Assembly: GCF_003688555.1 (NCBI RefSeq)
Contig: NZ_REFR01000011.1
Span: 124,001 to 188,000, forward strand
From: Eilatimonas milleporae
GTDB lineage: Bacteria > Pseudomonadota > Alphaproteobacteria > Sphingomonadales > Kordiimonadaceae
DNA: 64,000 nt
Direction of reading: 5' to 3'
A program made the position numbers and the translations under genes. The notes beneath the pieces are model-generated. The model did no database searches. It had not been told where the DNA came from and saw nothing but the letters and a program-made list of their open reading frames with translations. Positions 1 through 10,354 of the stretch are shown here, piece by piece (position 1 is the first letter of the stretch; each line of letters starts with the position of its first letter).

Positions 1-1152
1 GAAGAACACGGCGCGCTGACGCCTCCGGTGCATATGACGTCAACCTTCGCCTTTGAAACGGCGGAACAGGGCGGAGCACTGTTTGCCGGCGAGGGTGAAG
101 GCCACGTCTATACGCGGATTTCAAACCCCACGCTGGACCTTCTGGAACGGCGTGTCGCGGCACTGGAAGGCGCCGGGGCCGCCGTTGCCACCGCGTCCGG
201 CATGGGGGCGATCACCAGTGTATTGTGGACATTTCTCTCCGCGGGCGACGAGATCATCGTCGATAAGACGCTCTATGGGTGTACCTTTGCCTTTATGCGT
301 CACGGGCTTAGCCGTTTCGATGTCACCGTGCGCCATGTGGACCTCAGCGACCCGGCCAATCTGTCAGCGGCCATGACCGATAGAACTCGTATTGTCTATT
401 TTGAAACGCCCGCAAATCCGAATATGCGGCTTGTCGATATTGCCGCAGTGGCCCGGATCGCCCATGAGGGCGGGGCCAAAGTCGTCATCGACAACACATA
501 TGCCACACCCTATGCCACCCGGCCGGTCACGCTTGGGGCCGACATTGTCGTGCACTCGGCCACGAAATATCTGGGCGGTCACGGCGACCTGGTGGCGGGT
601 CTTGCCGTCGGCAGCGCCGAGGATATGCAGGCCGTGCGTCTGGTCGGTCTGAAGGATATGACGGGTGCGGTCATGGCGCCGTTGACGGCGATGCTGATCC
701 TGCGCGGCCTGAAAACACTGGGTCTGAGGATGCAGCGTCATTCCGACAGCGCCGCGACGGTGGCCAGGGCGCTGGAGGCGCACCCTGGCGTGACCCATGT
801 CCATTACCCGGGTTTGAAAAGCAGCCCCCAGCATATCTTGGCCTGCCGGCAGATGCGCGTATTCGGGGGAATGGTCGCCTTTGAAGTGACCGGCGGCATG
901 GATGCCGGCATTGCTCTGATGAACCGTCTGCGCCTGATAAAGCGGGCCGTCAGCCTTGGCGATGCCGAAACGCTGGTTCAACATCCCGCCAGTATGACGC
1001 ACTCCACCTATACGGCCGAGGAACGTCATGCCCACGGCATCCAAGACGGCCTCATCCGTCTGTCCGTTGGTCTGGAGGAGCCCGAAGATATTCGGGCCGA
1101 TCTGCTTTCCGCTCTTGACGCAGGCGCCAGCACCGTTACCAAAGCGGCTTGA
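1..1152 (+). CDS. mdeA: L-methionine gamma-lyase (5' end outside window)
   Basis: PLP-dependent lyase that should split L-methionine into methanethiol, ammonia and 2-oxobutyrate in the cytoplasm. The reading frame is open from base 1, so the true start is upstream; the internal ATG at 28 is not the start. It has the Cys/Met-metabolism fold signatures: YTRISNPT (phosphate-binding Tyr and Arg), the PLP lysine in HSATKYLGGHGD (codon 565-567), YFETPANPN and SLGDAETLVQHPASMTHS. LYGCTF carries a cysteine (codon 280-282) at the position of the active-site Cys that marks methionine gamma-lyases and is absent from ordinary cystathionine enzymes. The next gene is an MdeB-type E1, the same pairing as the Pseudomonas putida mdeAB locus as I recall it. 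A related gamma-lyase such as O-acetylhomoserine sulfhydrylase is less likely. Confidence 0.9.
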   Translation, partial: EEHGALTPPVHMTSTFAFETAEQGGALFAGEGEGHVYTRISNPTLDLLERRVAALEGAGAAVATASGMGAITSVLWTFLSAGDEIIVDKTLYGCTFAFMRHGLSRFDVTVRHVDLSDPANLSAAMTDRTRIVYFETPANPNMRLVDIAAVARIAHEGGAKVVIDNTYATPYATRPVTLGADIVVHSATKYLGGHGDLVAGLAVGSAEDMQAVRLVGLKDMTGAVMAPLTAMLILRGLKTLGLRMQRHSDSAATVARALEAHPGVTHVHYPGLKSSPQHILACRQMRVFGGMVAFEVTGGMDAGIALMNRLRLIKRAVSLGDAETLVQHPASMTHSTYTAEERHAHGIQDGLIRLSVGLEEPEDIRADLLSALDAGASTVTKAA

Positions 1153-1293
1153 GGGTCTGGTGCCGGACCTCGCGGCGGCTGTCTTTCTGCCCTAGGATAG
1201 GCGATTGTTCCCGCATTGGGAGGCAGTTGCCTAGCCGCCGCGCCGGTGCGGTACGCCGTGTGGTACGTCTGCCGGGACGGGAGTGGAAAACGC

Positions 1294-3681
1294 ATGCCTA
1301 TGACGAATGAGGACATTCTGCGCGATATTGAGCGGAAGATTTTGTGGCTCAGTTGCTGGACGGTTCACAATGCCAACCATCTGCGCGACAATCCGGACGG
1401 ATTGAAGGTCGGCGGGCACCAGGCGTCCTGTGCCTCCATGGTTTCTCTTATGACGGCGCTTTATTTTTCCGTGTTGAAACCGGAAGATCGCATTGCCGTC
1501 AAACCGCATGCCTCGCCCGTTTTCCACGCCATACAATATCTCTTCGGTCATCAGATCCGCGAAAAGCTTGAAGCGTTTCGCGGTTTCGGCGGCGCCCAGT
1601 CCTATCCCAGTCGTACCAAGGATGTGGACGATGTGGATTTTTCCACAGGCTCCGTCGGACTTGGTGTCGCGATCACGGCGTTTTCCAGCCTCATCCAGGA
1701 TTATATCCGGGCCAAACCTTGGGCCGATAGTACGCGGCGCGAAGGGCGTATGATCGCTCTCGTGGGCGATGCCGAACTTGACGAAGGCAATGTGTTCGAA
1801 TGCCTTCAAGAAGGGTGGAAGCAGGGTCTGCGTAACACATGGTGGATAATCGACTATAACCGGCAAAGTCTTGACGGTGTGGTGCGCGAAGGTCTCTATG
1901 ATCGGCTGGAAGGGGTGTTCAAGGCGTTCGGCTGGGATGTGGTGACCCTGAAATATGGCGCCCTGCAACGGGCCGCATTCGCCGAGCCGGGTGGCGACCG
2001 TCTGAAAAACTGGATCGATACCTGTCCCAATTCCCTCTATTCCGCGCTCACCTATCAGGGCGGTGCGGCATGGCGTAAAAGGCTGATGGACGATATCGGC
2101 GATCAGGGTGCGGTCAGCGCCTTGATCGACAGCCGTTCGGACAGTCAGTTGGCCGAGCTGATGGTCAATCTGGGCGGCCACTGTCTGGAAACCCTTTCCG
2201 ATGCTTTCAGCGGGATTGACCATGACCGCCCGGTCGCGTTTATCGCCTATACCATCAAGGGGTGGGGCACGCCGCTTGCGGGACACAAGGACAATCATTC
2301 CGGCCTGATGACGGTGAAGCAGATGGCAGCTTTCCGGTCCGATATGGGTGTGCGCGAGGGGCATGAATGGGACCGGTTTGAAGGACTGGCGGCCGACAGG
2401 AACAGAGTTGAGGATTTTCTTGCCCGTGTGCCCTTCAATGCCCGTGGCCGCCGGCGTCTGTCGGCGGATGCTTTGCCGGTGCCCGAATTGACACCCCTAT
2501 CCGACAAATCGATCTCCACACAGGCCGCGTTCGGCAAATATCTCGACCAACTGGCCAAGGGCACAAGCCCGCTGGCCGAACGGGTCGTGACAACCTCCCC
2601 GGATGTGACCGTGTCCACCAATCTGGGACCATGGGTCAACCGCCGCCACCTCTTCTCGCGGGAAGAGATTGCGGATACATTCCGTGAGGAAAGGGTGCCG
2701 TCCGCCCAGAAATGGCAGTTCCGGCCCGATGGTCAGCATATCGAACTGGGCATCGCGGAAATGAATCTCTTTCTGCTGTTGGGGGCTGCCGGCCTGTCCC
2801 ACCAGATATTCGGCGAACGGCTGTTGCCTGTCGGCACGCTCTATGACCCGTTCATATCGCGTGGTCTGGATGCCCTGAATTATGCCTGCTATCAGGACGC
2901 CCGGTTTCTTCTGGCGGCCACGCCGGCCGGTGTGACGCTGGCGCCCGAGGGTGGCGCCCACCAGTCGGTCGCCACGCCGCTGATCGGGATGAGCCAGGAC
3001 GGCCTCGCCTCCTTCGAGCCCGCTTTTACCGATGAACTGGCAGCTATCATGGAGTGGTCCTTCGATTTCATGCAGCGGGACGGCGCCGCCGACCCGCATC
3101 CGCGTACCTGGTTGCCGGACGGCAAGGGCGGGGCGGTTTATCTGCGGCTGACGACCCGCGCGCTGGAGCAGCCCGCCCGGGTCATGACCTCGGCGCTGCG
3201 GCAGGATATTCTCGACGGGGCCTATTGGATGCGGCCTCCGGGTGCCAATGCGGATCTGGTCATCGTTTATCAGGGGACCGTTGCGACCGAGGCCATTGAA
3301 GCGGCCGGACGGATCGGCGGCGACCGCCGCGATATCGGCGTTCTCGCCGTGACCTCCGCCGACAGGCTGGCGGCCGGATTTCAGGCCGTGCGCCGGGCAC
3401 GGATGACGGGGGTGGACGGCGGCGCCTGTCATATTGACCGCCTGTTGCAGCGCGTGCCGCCGCACGCCACGCTGATCACCGTCATCGACGGCCATCCCGC
3501 CAGCCTGTCCTGGCTCGGCGGTGTGCGCGGTCACCGCGTGGTGCCGCTCGGCGTTGAACATTTCGGCCAGACCGGTCGCATCGACGACCTTTACCGGCAT
3601 CACGGGATTGACGCGGACGCCATCGTCCGTGCGGCGGAAATGCTGACCCCCGGACGCCCGATCCGTCTCGCGGCCGTATAA
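1294..3681 (+). CDS. mdeB: 2-oxo acid dehydrogenase E1, homodimeric PDH-E1 type (MdeB-like)
   Basis: Thiamine-diphosphate enzyme of the AceE-like transketolase family, 795 residues. In P. putida the homologue next to mdeA is thought to oxidise 2-oxobutyrate, the product of methionine gamma-lyase, towards propionyl-CoA. The ThDP/Mg motif begins at G158-D159 (GDAELDEGN) and ends near DYNRQSLDG. The C-terminal half holds a transketolase pyrimidine domain (HIELGIAEMNLF, the catalytic-Glu region) and a C-terminal domain. The frame is open from 1216, but ATG 1294 has GGGAG ten bases upstream and matches the family start; ATG 1300 is also possible. No E2 or E3 gene is adjacent, so it would borrow them from another complex. 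The substrate is inferred from the neighbour, not from sequence. Confidence 0.82.
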   Translation: MPMTNEDILRDIERKILWLSCWTVHNANHLRDNPDGLKVGGHQASCASMVSLMTALYFSVLKPEDRIAVKPHASPVFHAIQYLFGHQIREKLEAFRGFGGAQSYPSRTKDVDDVDFSTGSVGLGVAITAFSSLIQDYIRAKPWADSTRREGRMIALVGDAELDEGNVFECLQEGWKQGLRNTWWIIDYNRQSLDGVVREGLYDRLEGVFKAFGWDVVTLKYGALQRAAFAEPGGDRLKNWIDTCPNSLYSALTYQGGAAWRKRLMDDIGDQGAVSALIDSRSDSQLAELMVNLGGHCLETLSDAFSGIDHDRPVAFIAYTIKGWGTPLAGHKDNHSGLMTVKQMAAFRSDMGVREGHEWDRFEGLAADRNRVEDFLARVPFNARGRRRLSADALPVPELTPLSDKSISTQAAFGKYLDQLAKGTSPLAERVVTTSPDVTVSTNLGPWVNRRHLFSREEIADTFREERVPSAQKWQFRPDGQHIELGIAEMNLFLLLGAAGLSHQIFGERLLPVGTLYDPFISRGLDALNYACYQDARFLLAATPAGVTLAPEGGAHQSVATPLIGMSQDGLASFEPAFTDELAAIMEWSFDFMQRDGAADPHPRTWLPDGKGGAVYLRLTTRALEQPARVMTSALRQDILDGAYWMRPPGANADLVIVYQGTVATEAIEAAGRIGGDRRDIGVLAVTSADRLAAGFQAVRRARMTGVDGGACHIDRLLQRVPPHATLITVIDGHPASLSWLGGVRGHRVVPLGVEHFGQTGRIDDLYRHHGIDADAIVRAAEMLTPGRPIRLAAV

Positions 3682-3685
3682 GATC

Positions 3686-5692
3686 ATGGCCTGTGTAAAG
3701 CGTTTTGCCGCGTTTTGCGGCCTTCATGCTGTCGTGTGGACCTTGCTGTTGCCCATGGCTATGGCGGCGACGGATGGTGCACAGGACGATGACATCGTGA
3801 CCGTTGCCGTCCGTGGAACACCGGCTGAGGGACTGTCGCCCCTCGGCACCCGTGCTCCCATTGACAGCGCAGCGGTCGAGGCCCGCGCGCCCGTCAGCGT
3901 GGCCGATCTTGCCATACTGGCGCCGTCCGCTCATGTCCGGACCAATTCGCGCGGCGAAACCCTGCTTTTCCTGCGCGGGTCGGGGGAGCGGGAAACCGCT
4001 GTTTTTCTCGACGGCGCTCCACTCAACGTCCCTTGGGACAATCGTGTCGATCTGTCGGCGCTGCCGGCGTCCATTGTGGCCGGTGGGGCCGTTGTCGGCG
4101 GTCCGGTCTCCACGCGGTTCGGGGCGCGGGCAACCGGTGGGGCACTGGTTCTGTCCACCGGCGCCAGTGCCGAGCGTACCGGCGGACAGGCCAGCCTGAT
4201 CGGCGGCAGCGAGGATCTGGTGCAGCTTGACGGTCTGGCTGGTTTCAATATCGGTCGCGGTCATCTGCTGCTGGCGGCCGGCTATGTGGACCATGACGGT
4301 CAGCCGCTGGCTGATGATATGCGTCTGCCGTTTTCCCAAAGTGCCGACGGTCCACGCACCAATACGGACCTGTCCATGATGCATGGATTTATCCGGTATG
4401 AAATGGATATGGGTGCCATGACCGTGCGCGCCAGCCTCCTGCATGTGGATAGCGAGCAGGGCGTTGCCCCTGAAAGCGACCGCGATCCGGAAATCGCCAA
4501 TGTCCGTTTCTGGCGCTACCCGGACAACCGGTACACCATGGGCATCGTCCTCGTGGAAGGGCCCGTGGTCGACAGTGTCCGGTTCAGCGCCACGGCCTGG
4601 CATCAGGTTTTCGATCAGACCATAGACAGTTTTGAAAGTGCGGATTTCCTGACGGTTGAGGACAGACAGGAAGACGACAACAGCACCTGGGGCCTGCGTT
4701 CCATGCTGGATGTGGACATCGGGCGCAGCATCCTGCGCATGACCGTGACCGGCCATGTCTCGACCCATCGCCAGCGCGAAGGAACCCTGGATGAGATCGC
4801 GTCCTTGGACCGGGAGGTGTTCCGCGAGCGCCTTGTCAGCGGTGCCGTGGACTGGCAGCGGCCGCTCAGTGAAAAGCTGGATGTCTCATTGTCGGCCGGG
4901 TTTGACTGGTTTGCCGCCCTTGAGACCGCGGGCCGGACGGACACGGGTGATTTTTTTGACTATTCGCTCGGCGCCGGGTTGAATTACGACCTGGGCGATG
5001 GCTGGACGTTGGGACTGGCCGCCGGCCGCAAGGCCCGTCAGCCGACGCTGAGGGAACTGTTCGGCACCGCGCTCAACCGGTTTCTGGAAAACCCCATGCT
5101 GACCCCCGAGCGGACCTGGTTGGCCGAAACGACCCTCGAATGGACGGATGGCCCCTCTGCGGTCAGGGTGACGCCCTATGCCAGGATAACGGACAACGCG
5201 CTTGACCAGCGCACTGTGCGGCAGTTGGACGGGCCGTCCCTGCGTCAACGCATCAACACGCCGGGGTTCCGTCTCTACGGTCTGGAAATGGAAGGCCGCA
5301 GCCGTGTCGCCCCCGGTCTGGACCTCAGCGTGCGTCTGACGGTTCAACATGCCCGGCCGCGGGGCGAAACGCCGGTAAATCGCATTGCCGAACGGCCCTC
5401 TGTGATCGGTGCCTTCAATGCCGATTACCGGCACCCGAGCGGCTTCGGCGCCCGGGCTGAGGTAGAACATATCGGCCGGGCCTGGTCGGAAGATGCCGAC
5501 GGTTTGCTTCAGCCTCTCGGACGGCTCACACGTGTCAATCTGACGGTGGATTATCGCTTTGCGTTGACCCCGGGCACTCAGGGGGAATTGTATCTGCGTG
5601 CCGACAATCTGGGCGATGCCTTTTTCGAGCCCCAGCGCGGACTGCCGGCGCCGGGACGCTGGTTGCGGGCCGGTGCCAGAATACGATTTTAA
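3686..5692 (+). CDS. TonB-dependent outer-membrane receptor, substrate unknown
   Basis: Outer-membrane active transporter of 668 residues. Residues 1-27 are a signal peptide (positive MACVKR, hydrophobic core, cleavage after AMA). A plug domain follows (about 35-160) with [23 protein letters not shown] and the [12 protein letters not shown] end motif. The rest is a beta-barrel with alternating hydrophobic strands and a terminal aromatic residue (ARIRF). The ATG lies four bases after the mdeB stop, so it is probably co-transcribed with mdeAB. That suggests uptake of something linked to sulfur amino acid or methanethiol metabolism, perhaps a cobalamin or metal chelate, but no residue fixes the ligand. 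It is distinct from the haem receptor at 11.7-13.8 kb, which has its own transport genes. Confidence 0.85.
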   Translation: MACVKRFAAFCGLHAVVWTLLLPMAMAATDGAQDDDIVTVAVRGTPAEGLSPLGTRAPIDSAAVEARAPVSVADLAILAPSAHVRTNSRGETLLFLRGSGERETAVFLDGAPLNVPWDNRVDLSALPASIVAGGAVVGGPVSTRFGARATGGALVLSTGASAERTGGQASLIGGSEDLVQLDGLAGFNIGRGHLLLAAGYVDHDGQPLADDMRLPFSQSADGPRTNTDLSMMHGFIRYEMDMGAMTVRASLLHVDSEQGVAPESDRDPEIANVRFWRYPDNRYTMGIVLVEGPVVDSVRFSATAWHQVFDQTIDSFESADFLTVEDRQEDDNSTWGLRSMLDVDIGRSILRMTVTGHVSTHRQREGTLDEIASLDREVFRERLVSGAVDWQRPLSEKLDVSLSAGFDWFAALETAGRTDTGDFFDYSLGAGLNYDLGDGWTLGLAAGRKARQPTLRELFGTALNRFLENPMLTPERTWLAETTLEWTDGPSAVRVTPYARITDNALDQRTVRQLDGPSLRQRINTPGFRLYGLEMEGRSRVAPGLDLSVRLTVQHARPRGETPVNRIAERPSVIGAFNADYRHPSGFGARAEVEHIGRAWSEDADGLLQPLGRLTRVNLTVDYRFALTPGTQGELYLRADNLGDAFFEPQRGLPAPGRWLRAGARIRF

Positions 5693-5846
5693 GAAGTGCG
5701 ACGGCGGTTCTGAGAAAACGTCAAGTTTATATTTCGCATGTTGCGACACTTCTGAATTGATATTCAGTAACGGACTCCAGGGTCTGTATTTCCACAAGTT
5801 AATGCATGGTATTATTTCCTCGGGAAGTTATAAAACGGGGAAAATA

Positions 5847-7430
5847 ATGTTTGAAAGACTTCAGTCCCGCACAGACAGGGCAAAGATGTCCGTGAAAGAA
5901 GATGGGGGCTCAATGGACCGGCTTGTCGAAGCACTGGCCGGCCCGGCTTTTCTGTGTCGCCCTGAAACCGGAATGATCATTCATCTCAACGGGGCGTGCC
6001 GCGCCCTCCTTATGGACAAGGCATCCCTGTCCTTTGGCGGAGACGGCAGCCTTTCCATCGATATTTTCGACAATGGCAAGGGCAATGCCGCCACCCTGGT
6101 CGAAAAGGCGGCTGGCGGCACTCCGGGCAGTGCGACCATGGAAGGGGCGCTGGGCGTGGTCCAGCTGACCGCACGGCAGGTCAGGGATACAGGCACCCGT
6201 GACAGCATGGTCCTTCTTGAATGTTGGCCAGCCAGCCTGTCCAGGCGCGCCGGAGAACGCCCGCGCAGCGGCATCAGCGCCGGCGCATTGCAGACCATGG
6301 TCGATAAAATGCCCATCAACGCCATGATGTGCGATCCGAAATCGCTCGAACTGATCTACATGAACGAGATGAGCAAAAAGACACTGAAGGAGTTGGAGGC
6401 GCATCTGCCGGTCTCGGCCGATAATCTCATCGGCCAGTGCATTGACGTGTTTCACAAAAATCCGTCCCATCAGCGCCGTATCCTGGGGGACCCTTCAAAC
6501 CTGCCTTTTACCGCCAAGATCAAGCTGGGTCCGGAAATTCTGAAATTGGACATCACCGCGATTTTGGATGATGAAGACGCATATGTCGGGGCCTTGGCCA
6601 CATGGGCGGTTGTGACCAAGACCGAGCAGGCTGCAGCGATGGTGACTGAAAAATCCCAATTGCTTGAGGGGGAGGCATCGTCCGCGGCAGCCGCGGCCGA
6701 GCAGATGTCGTCGGCGGCCGATGAAACCCTGCATCTGGCCAGCATGGTGGCCGCGGCGGCGGAAGAGGCCATGGCCAATGTACAGACGGTCGCGGCAGCG
6801 ACCGAGGAACTGTCGGTCACCGGCAGTGATATTGCCAGTCAGGCTACCCAGGCCTCCGACGTGGCGTCCTCGGCGGCTGACCGGGCCGACCGGGCGGCTG
6901 AGGAAGTCTCGGCCCTGCAAAGCGCGTCCGACCGGATCGGCCGGGTTCTGTCCCTGATTTCGGAAATCTCTCACCGGACTCGCCTTTTGGCCCTGAACGC
7001 CACCATCGAGGCAACGCGTGCCGGTGAATCCGGAAAAGGCTTTGCCGTCGTCGCCCATGAGATCAAGGCATTGGCCAATCAGACAGGATCTGCGGTTGAC
7101 GATATCAGTCACGAAATCGAAACCGTGCAGGGTGAAGTCGGCAACACGGTCACTGCCATCGGCGATATTCGTCAGCGGATTGCCGAGGTTGACACGATTG
7201 CCTCCGCCATCGCATCACATGTGGGCGACCAAACCACGGCCACGTCCGAAATCGCCGCTAACAGTCAGGAAGCTGCGACCGGCACCATGGAGGTTTCTAA
7301 ACATATCCAGTCGGTCCGCACCTCAGTGGAACGGGCCAATGAAAGCGTATCATCCTTGAAAGGAACGACGGAAACGCTGAACGATCTATCTTCCATATTG
7401 CGCAGTGAAATCGCCGTTTTATTGAACTAG
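5847..7430 (+). CDS. Cytoplasmic methyl-accepting chemotaxis protein with PAS-like sensor domains
   Basis: Chemoreceptor that should signal to CheA/CheW, 527 residues with no hydrophobic membrane segment, so soluble. Residues about 25-145 and 150-260 look like two PAS-type sensor modules (the second with [22 protein letters not shown]). A helical Ala/Glu-rich stretch leads into the MCP signalling hairpin, whose tip reads [19 protein letters not shown] followed by [17 protein letters not shown]. The open frame extends into the upstream receptor gene, but ATG 5847 is preceded by CGGGGAAA and clears that gene. No che genes are nearby. The 154-base upstream gap is AT-richer than the genes and should hold its promoter. 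The stimulus is unknown; a bound flavin or haem is possible but unproven. Confidence 0.88.
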   Translation: MFERLQSRTDRAKMSVKEDGGSMDRLVEALAGPAFLCRPETGMIIHLNGACRALLMDKASLSFGGDGSLSIDIFDNGKGNAATLVEKAAGGTPGSATMEGALGVVQLTARQVRDTGTRDSMVLLECWPASLSRRAGERPRSGISAGALQTMVDKMPINAMMCDPKSLELIYMNEMSKKTLKELEAHLPVSADNLIGQCIDVFHKNPSHQRRILGDPSNLPFTAKIKLGPEILKLDITAILDDEDAYVGALATWAVVTKTEQAAAMVTEKSQLLEGEASSAAAAAEQMSSAADETLHLASMVAAAAEEAMANVQTVAAATEELSVTGSDIASQATQASDVASSAADRADRAAEEVSALQSASDRIGRVLSLISEISHRTRLLALNATIEATRAGESGKGFAVVAHEIKALANQTGSAVDDISHEIETVQGEVGNTVTAIGDIRQRIAEVDTIASAIASHVGDQTTATSEIAANSQEAATGTMEVSKHIQSVRTSVERANESVSSLKGTTETLNDLSSILRSEIAVLLN

Positions 7431-7457
7431 GGCGCAAGTCTATTCCGCCGCGGATGG

Positions 7458-8309
7458 TCACGGTGCCGGCGGGCCGTCCATCCGCGGGGCGATGACAGGA
7501 TACCCCTCCGGCCCGCGCAGGATGACCGCGTCAAGACCCCAGACGGCCTGCAAGGCATCAGGTGTCAGAACCTGTACCGGTGTCCCCCGACTGAAGATGC
7601 GGCCCCCGCGCATCAGCACGATTTCATCGGCCATGGCCGCCGCCAGGTTCAGGTCATGCAGAATGACCAGCACGCCTGTGCCGTTTGCGGCAAGCCTGTG
7701 CAGGATTGCCCGTAGGGCAATCTGATACGCGGGATCAAGCGCGCTTGTCGGTTCATCGAGAAGAAGGCAGCGTGTCTCGCTTGCCGTGCCGTTTTCCGCG
7801 TCGTTCCCCGCATCGAAGCGGGGGGCGCCCTGGTCTGTGTCGGCCCAGATTTGTGCCAGCACCCGTGCCAGATGAACCCGCTGCCTTTCACCCCCCGACA
7901 GCCGGGAGATGCTTGCGCTTGCCAGATGCAGCGTGCCCGTGCGGTGTAGCGCTTGGGCGGCGATGTCGCGGGCTTTCGGTGCCGTCGGGCTTTCCCCGTG
8001 GGGCAAGCGACCCAGCAGAACGATATCCATCGCTGAAAAGTCGAACGGTATATGGGTTTCCTGCATCAGAACGGCGCGCCGGCGCGCCAGGCTTTCGCGA
8101 TGCCATTCCGACAGGGACCGGCCATGGAAGGCCACGGTGCCGCTATCGGGCCGGATATCGCCGCTCAGGACTTTCATCAGGGTCGACTTTCCCGCGCCAT
8201 TGGGGCCGAGCAGTGCGGTGACGCGTCCCGGCGTGACCGTCAGCGAGGCCGTGTCGACCAAGTGTCGCCGGCCGCGGGTGATGCAGATATCCGTTGCCGT
8301 CAGGGTCAT
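7458..8309 (-). CDS. hmuV: Haem ABC transporter ATP-binding protein HmuV
   Basis: ATPase that powers HmuU-mediated haem import across the inner membrane. It has Walker A GPNGAGKS (residues 35-42), ABC signature LSGGERQR, Walker B LLLDEPTSALD and the switch histidine in VILHDLNLA. The ATG at 8309 overlaps the hmuU stop in ATGA, indicating translational coupling, and is preferred over an upstream in-frame ATG. The 283-residue protein is a little longer than usual because of an insert (TDQGAPRFDAGNDAENG...) between the signature and Walker B. Last gene of the hmu operon; only 27 bases separate it from the convergent chemoreceptor. Confidence 0.93.
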   Translation of the reverse strand: MTLTATDICITRGRRHLVDTASLTVTPGRVTALLGPNGAGKSTLMKVLSGDIRPDSGTVAFHGRSLSEWHRESLARRRAVLMQETHIPFDFSAMDIVLLGRLPHGESPTAPKARDIAAQALHRTGTLHLASASISRLSGGERQRVHLARVLAQIWADTDQGAPRFDAGNDAENGTASETRCLLLDEPTSALDPAYQIALRAILHRLAANGTGVLVILHDLNLAAAMADEIVLMRGGRIFSRGTPVQVLTPDALQAVWGLDAVILRGPEGYPVIAPRMDGPPAP

Positions 8310-9451
8310 CGGGAGCCCCCGCCATTTGTCGACCTGCGGCGCAGGATCAGCCACAGGAAGAAGGGGCCGCCCAGCGCGCTGGTGACCAGACCGATGGGCA
8401 GTTCAGCGGGCGCCACCGACAGGCGCGCGGCCAGGTCGGCGCCCAGAACCAGGGCCGATCCGAGCAGGGCCGAGGCCGGCAGCACAAAGCGGTGATCGGC
8501 GCTGCCGATCTGCCGCACAAGATGCGGCACCATAAGGCCGACAAAGCTGATAATCCCGGTCACCGCGACCGATGCGCCGACGGCCAGTGCCGACGCGATC
8601 ACCCCGAACGCCGTCAGCCGTCCGGTGTCGATCCCGATGTGGGCAGCGCCGTCCCGCCCCAATTGGTAGGCATTCAGGCCCGGAGCCAGCCGGACAAGCC
8701 ACAGCACGCTGGGGACGACCAGAAAAATGGCGGGAAGCGCACGTTCCCATGTAATGCTGCCCAGCCCGCCCATCATCCAGAATGTCAGCAGTCTCAGTTC
8801 CGCCTCGTCGCTGACATACTGCATCGCCCCTATGGCAGCCACGGTAATGGCATTCAGGGCGATGCCGACCAGAAGCATGGTGGCAACGGGGTCTCCGTTT
8901 GAAAAACGGCTGACGGTGAAGAGGAAAAGCGTCGCCGCGAGACCGCCGCTGAAGGCGGCGACCGGCAGGGCATAGGATGTGATATTGATATCGCCCAGCA
9001 GGATCGTGCTGCCGCCAAAAACGATGACACTGACGGCCGCCAGGGCCGCCCCACCCGATACGCCTACAAGGCCTGGTTCTGCAAGCGGATTGCGGAACAG
9101 GCCTTGTAGAACCGCGCCGGCTACGCCCAGGCCAGCCCCGACCACCAGCCCGATGGCCACGCGCGGCAGGCGGATTTGAGACAGAATCATGATGTCCGCA
9201 TCCGTCACGGAACCGCCCGCGTTAACACCCACCATCCGGGCCACGGCGCCCAGTATCTGCCACAGGCTCAGCGCATAGGCCCCCGCCGCGATATTGGCCA
9301 GCGCCATGACGGCGGTAAGAGCGCCCAGTGTCCACAGAATGGCCGTTCCGGATGGTTGTTTGGGCAGGGCGATGCGCACATCCCGTTGATCGGGGCGGCC
9401 TTGTGCCGTCACACCGTGCGCCGCGACCGGAGATGTCAGGGGGGCGGTCAT
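8306..9451 (-). CDS. hmuU: Haem ABC transporter permease HmuU
   Basis: Inner-membrane permease of the FecCD/BtuC family. After a roughly 40-residue N-terminal tail come multiple hydrophobic helices with family landmarks: RLPRVAIGLVVGAGLGVAGAVLQGLFRNPLAEP (written here as the known FecCD signature region), GIALNA, and GIISFVGLMVPHLVR near the C-terminus. It forms the channel with HmuV and accepts haem from HmuT. It starts five bases after hmuT and its stop overlaps the hmuV start by four bases. At 381 residues it is slightly longer than typical, all in the polar N-terminus, so a later start is possible. Confidence 0.93.
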   Translation of the reverse strand: MTAPLTSPVAAHGVTAQGRPDQRDVRIALPKQPSGTAILWTLGALTAVMALANIAAGAYALSLWQILGAVARMVGVNAGGSVTDADIMILSQIRLPRVAIGLVVGAGLGVAGAVLQGLFRNPLAEPGLVGVSGGAALAAVSVIVFGGSTILLGDINITSYALPVAAFSGGLAATLFLFTVSRFSNGDPVATMLLVGIALNAITVAAIGAMQYVSDEAELRLLTFWMMGGLGSITWERALPAIFLVVPSVLWLVRLAPGLNAYQLGRDGAAHIGIDTGRLTAFGVIASALAVGASVAVTGIISFVGLMVPHLVRQIGSADHRFVLPASALLGSALVLGADLAARLSVAPAELPIGLVTSALGGPFFLWLILRRRSTNGGGSR

Positions 9452-9455
9452 GCGA

Positions 9456-10340
9456 TCAGCGGCCCTTTTTACCGCTGCCGTGAATGTCCCGGGCCAGTTG
9501 CTTCAGGGCCGCCGGTGTGCGCGGGCCGAAGCCAAGGGTGGATAGGCCGTCGATGGCCACAAGACGCCCGTTCGCCCCTGCCGGTGTCAGGGCGATCTGC
9601 GGCAGCGCAAGCACGGCCTGCGGTCCACCGGCTTGCGGTATGACATGATCCATCATCAGGATCACGTCAGGCCTTGCCGCAATGGCGGCCTCGGTCGAAA
9701 GGGGTTTGTAGCCGGTGACATTCTCAATGGCGTTTTTACCCCCGATCAGATCGATCACGGCGGCGGCATCGGTATCATCGCCGGCGGCAACCGGCGTACC
9801 GCCCGAAACGCTCAACAGGAACAGGATTTTGGGCCGGTCCGTCTCTGGCGGAATCATCTGTGACAGGGCCGTCATATCCGCTTTGATCCCGGCGGCCAGT
9901 CCTGCGCCGCTGTCACCGAGACCAAGCGCGGAGGCCACAGCCAGCAGACGCTGTGCGATGGCATCCGCCGAACCGCCTCGCGGCATGCGTATCACGCACA
10001 CGCCGGCAGCCGATACCTGTTCCAGCACCACATCGGGCCCGGCATCGGGTTCCGCCAGAATAAGGTCGGGCTTGAGAGACAAAACCCCCTCGCTCGCCAG
10101 ACGTCTGTAATAGCCGACATCGGGCAGGCCGGCGGCATCCGGATGGGTCGATGTGGTATCGCGACCGACCATCCGGTTGCCCGCACCCAGCGCCAGTATG
10201 CTTTCCGTCACTGCGCCGCCGAGGGCGACGACCCGTCTGCCGGCGGATTGACAGTTGACCGTATCGTCGGCAAGGGCAGGCAAAAAGGCTGTCTGGGTAT
10301 AAGCCCAGACAGCCAGCAGTATCGCACTCAAACGGATCAT
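9456..10340 (-). CDS. hmuT: Periplasmic haem-binding protein HmuT
   Basis: Class III periplasmic binding protein that delivers haem to HmuUV. The first 25 or so residues form a signal peptide (MIRLSAILLAVWAYTQTAFLPALA). Family features are RVVALGGAVTESILALGAGNRMVGRDTTSTHP, LPDVGYYRRLASEGVLSLKPDLILAEPDAG and RPDVILMMDHV. ATG 10340 is chosen because AAAGGA lies upstream and the leader then makes a proper signal peptide; the longer frame overlaps hmuS. The mature protein is about 270 residues, normal for HmuT. It sits between hmuS and hmuU in the operon. Confidence 0.93.
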   Translation of the reverse strand: MIRLSAILLAVWAYTQTAFLPALADDTVNCQSAGRRVVALGGAVTESILALGAGNRMVGRDTTSTHPDAAGLPDVGYYRRLASEGVLSLKPDLILAEPDAGPDVVLEQVSAAGVCVIRMPRGGSADAIAQRLLAVASALGLGDSGAGLAAGIKADMTALSQMIPPETDRPKILFLLSVSGGTPVAAGDDTDAAAVIDLIGGKNAIENVTGYKPLSTEAAIAARPDVILMMDHVIPQAGGPQAVLALPQIALTPAGANGRLVAIDGLSTLGFGPRTPAALKQLARDIHGSGKKGR

Positions 10341-10354
10341 GCGCCGTTTTCCTT

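Noticed and set aside
5598-5846. The upstream extension of the chemoreceptor frame into the TonB receptor gene
   Set aside because: It overlaps a conserved gene in another frame and lacks a ribosome site; ATG 5847 is better.
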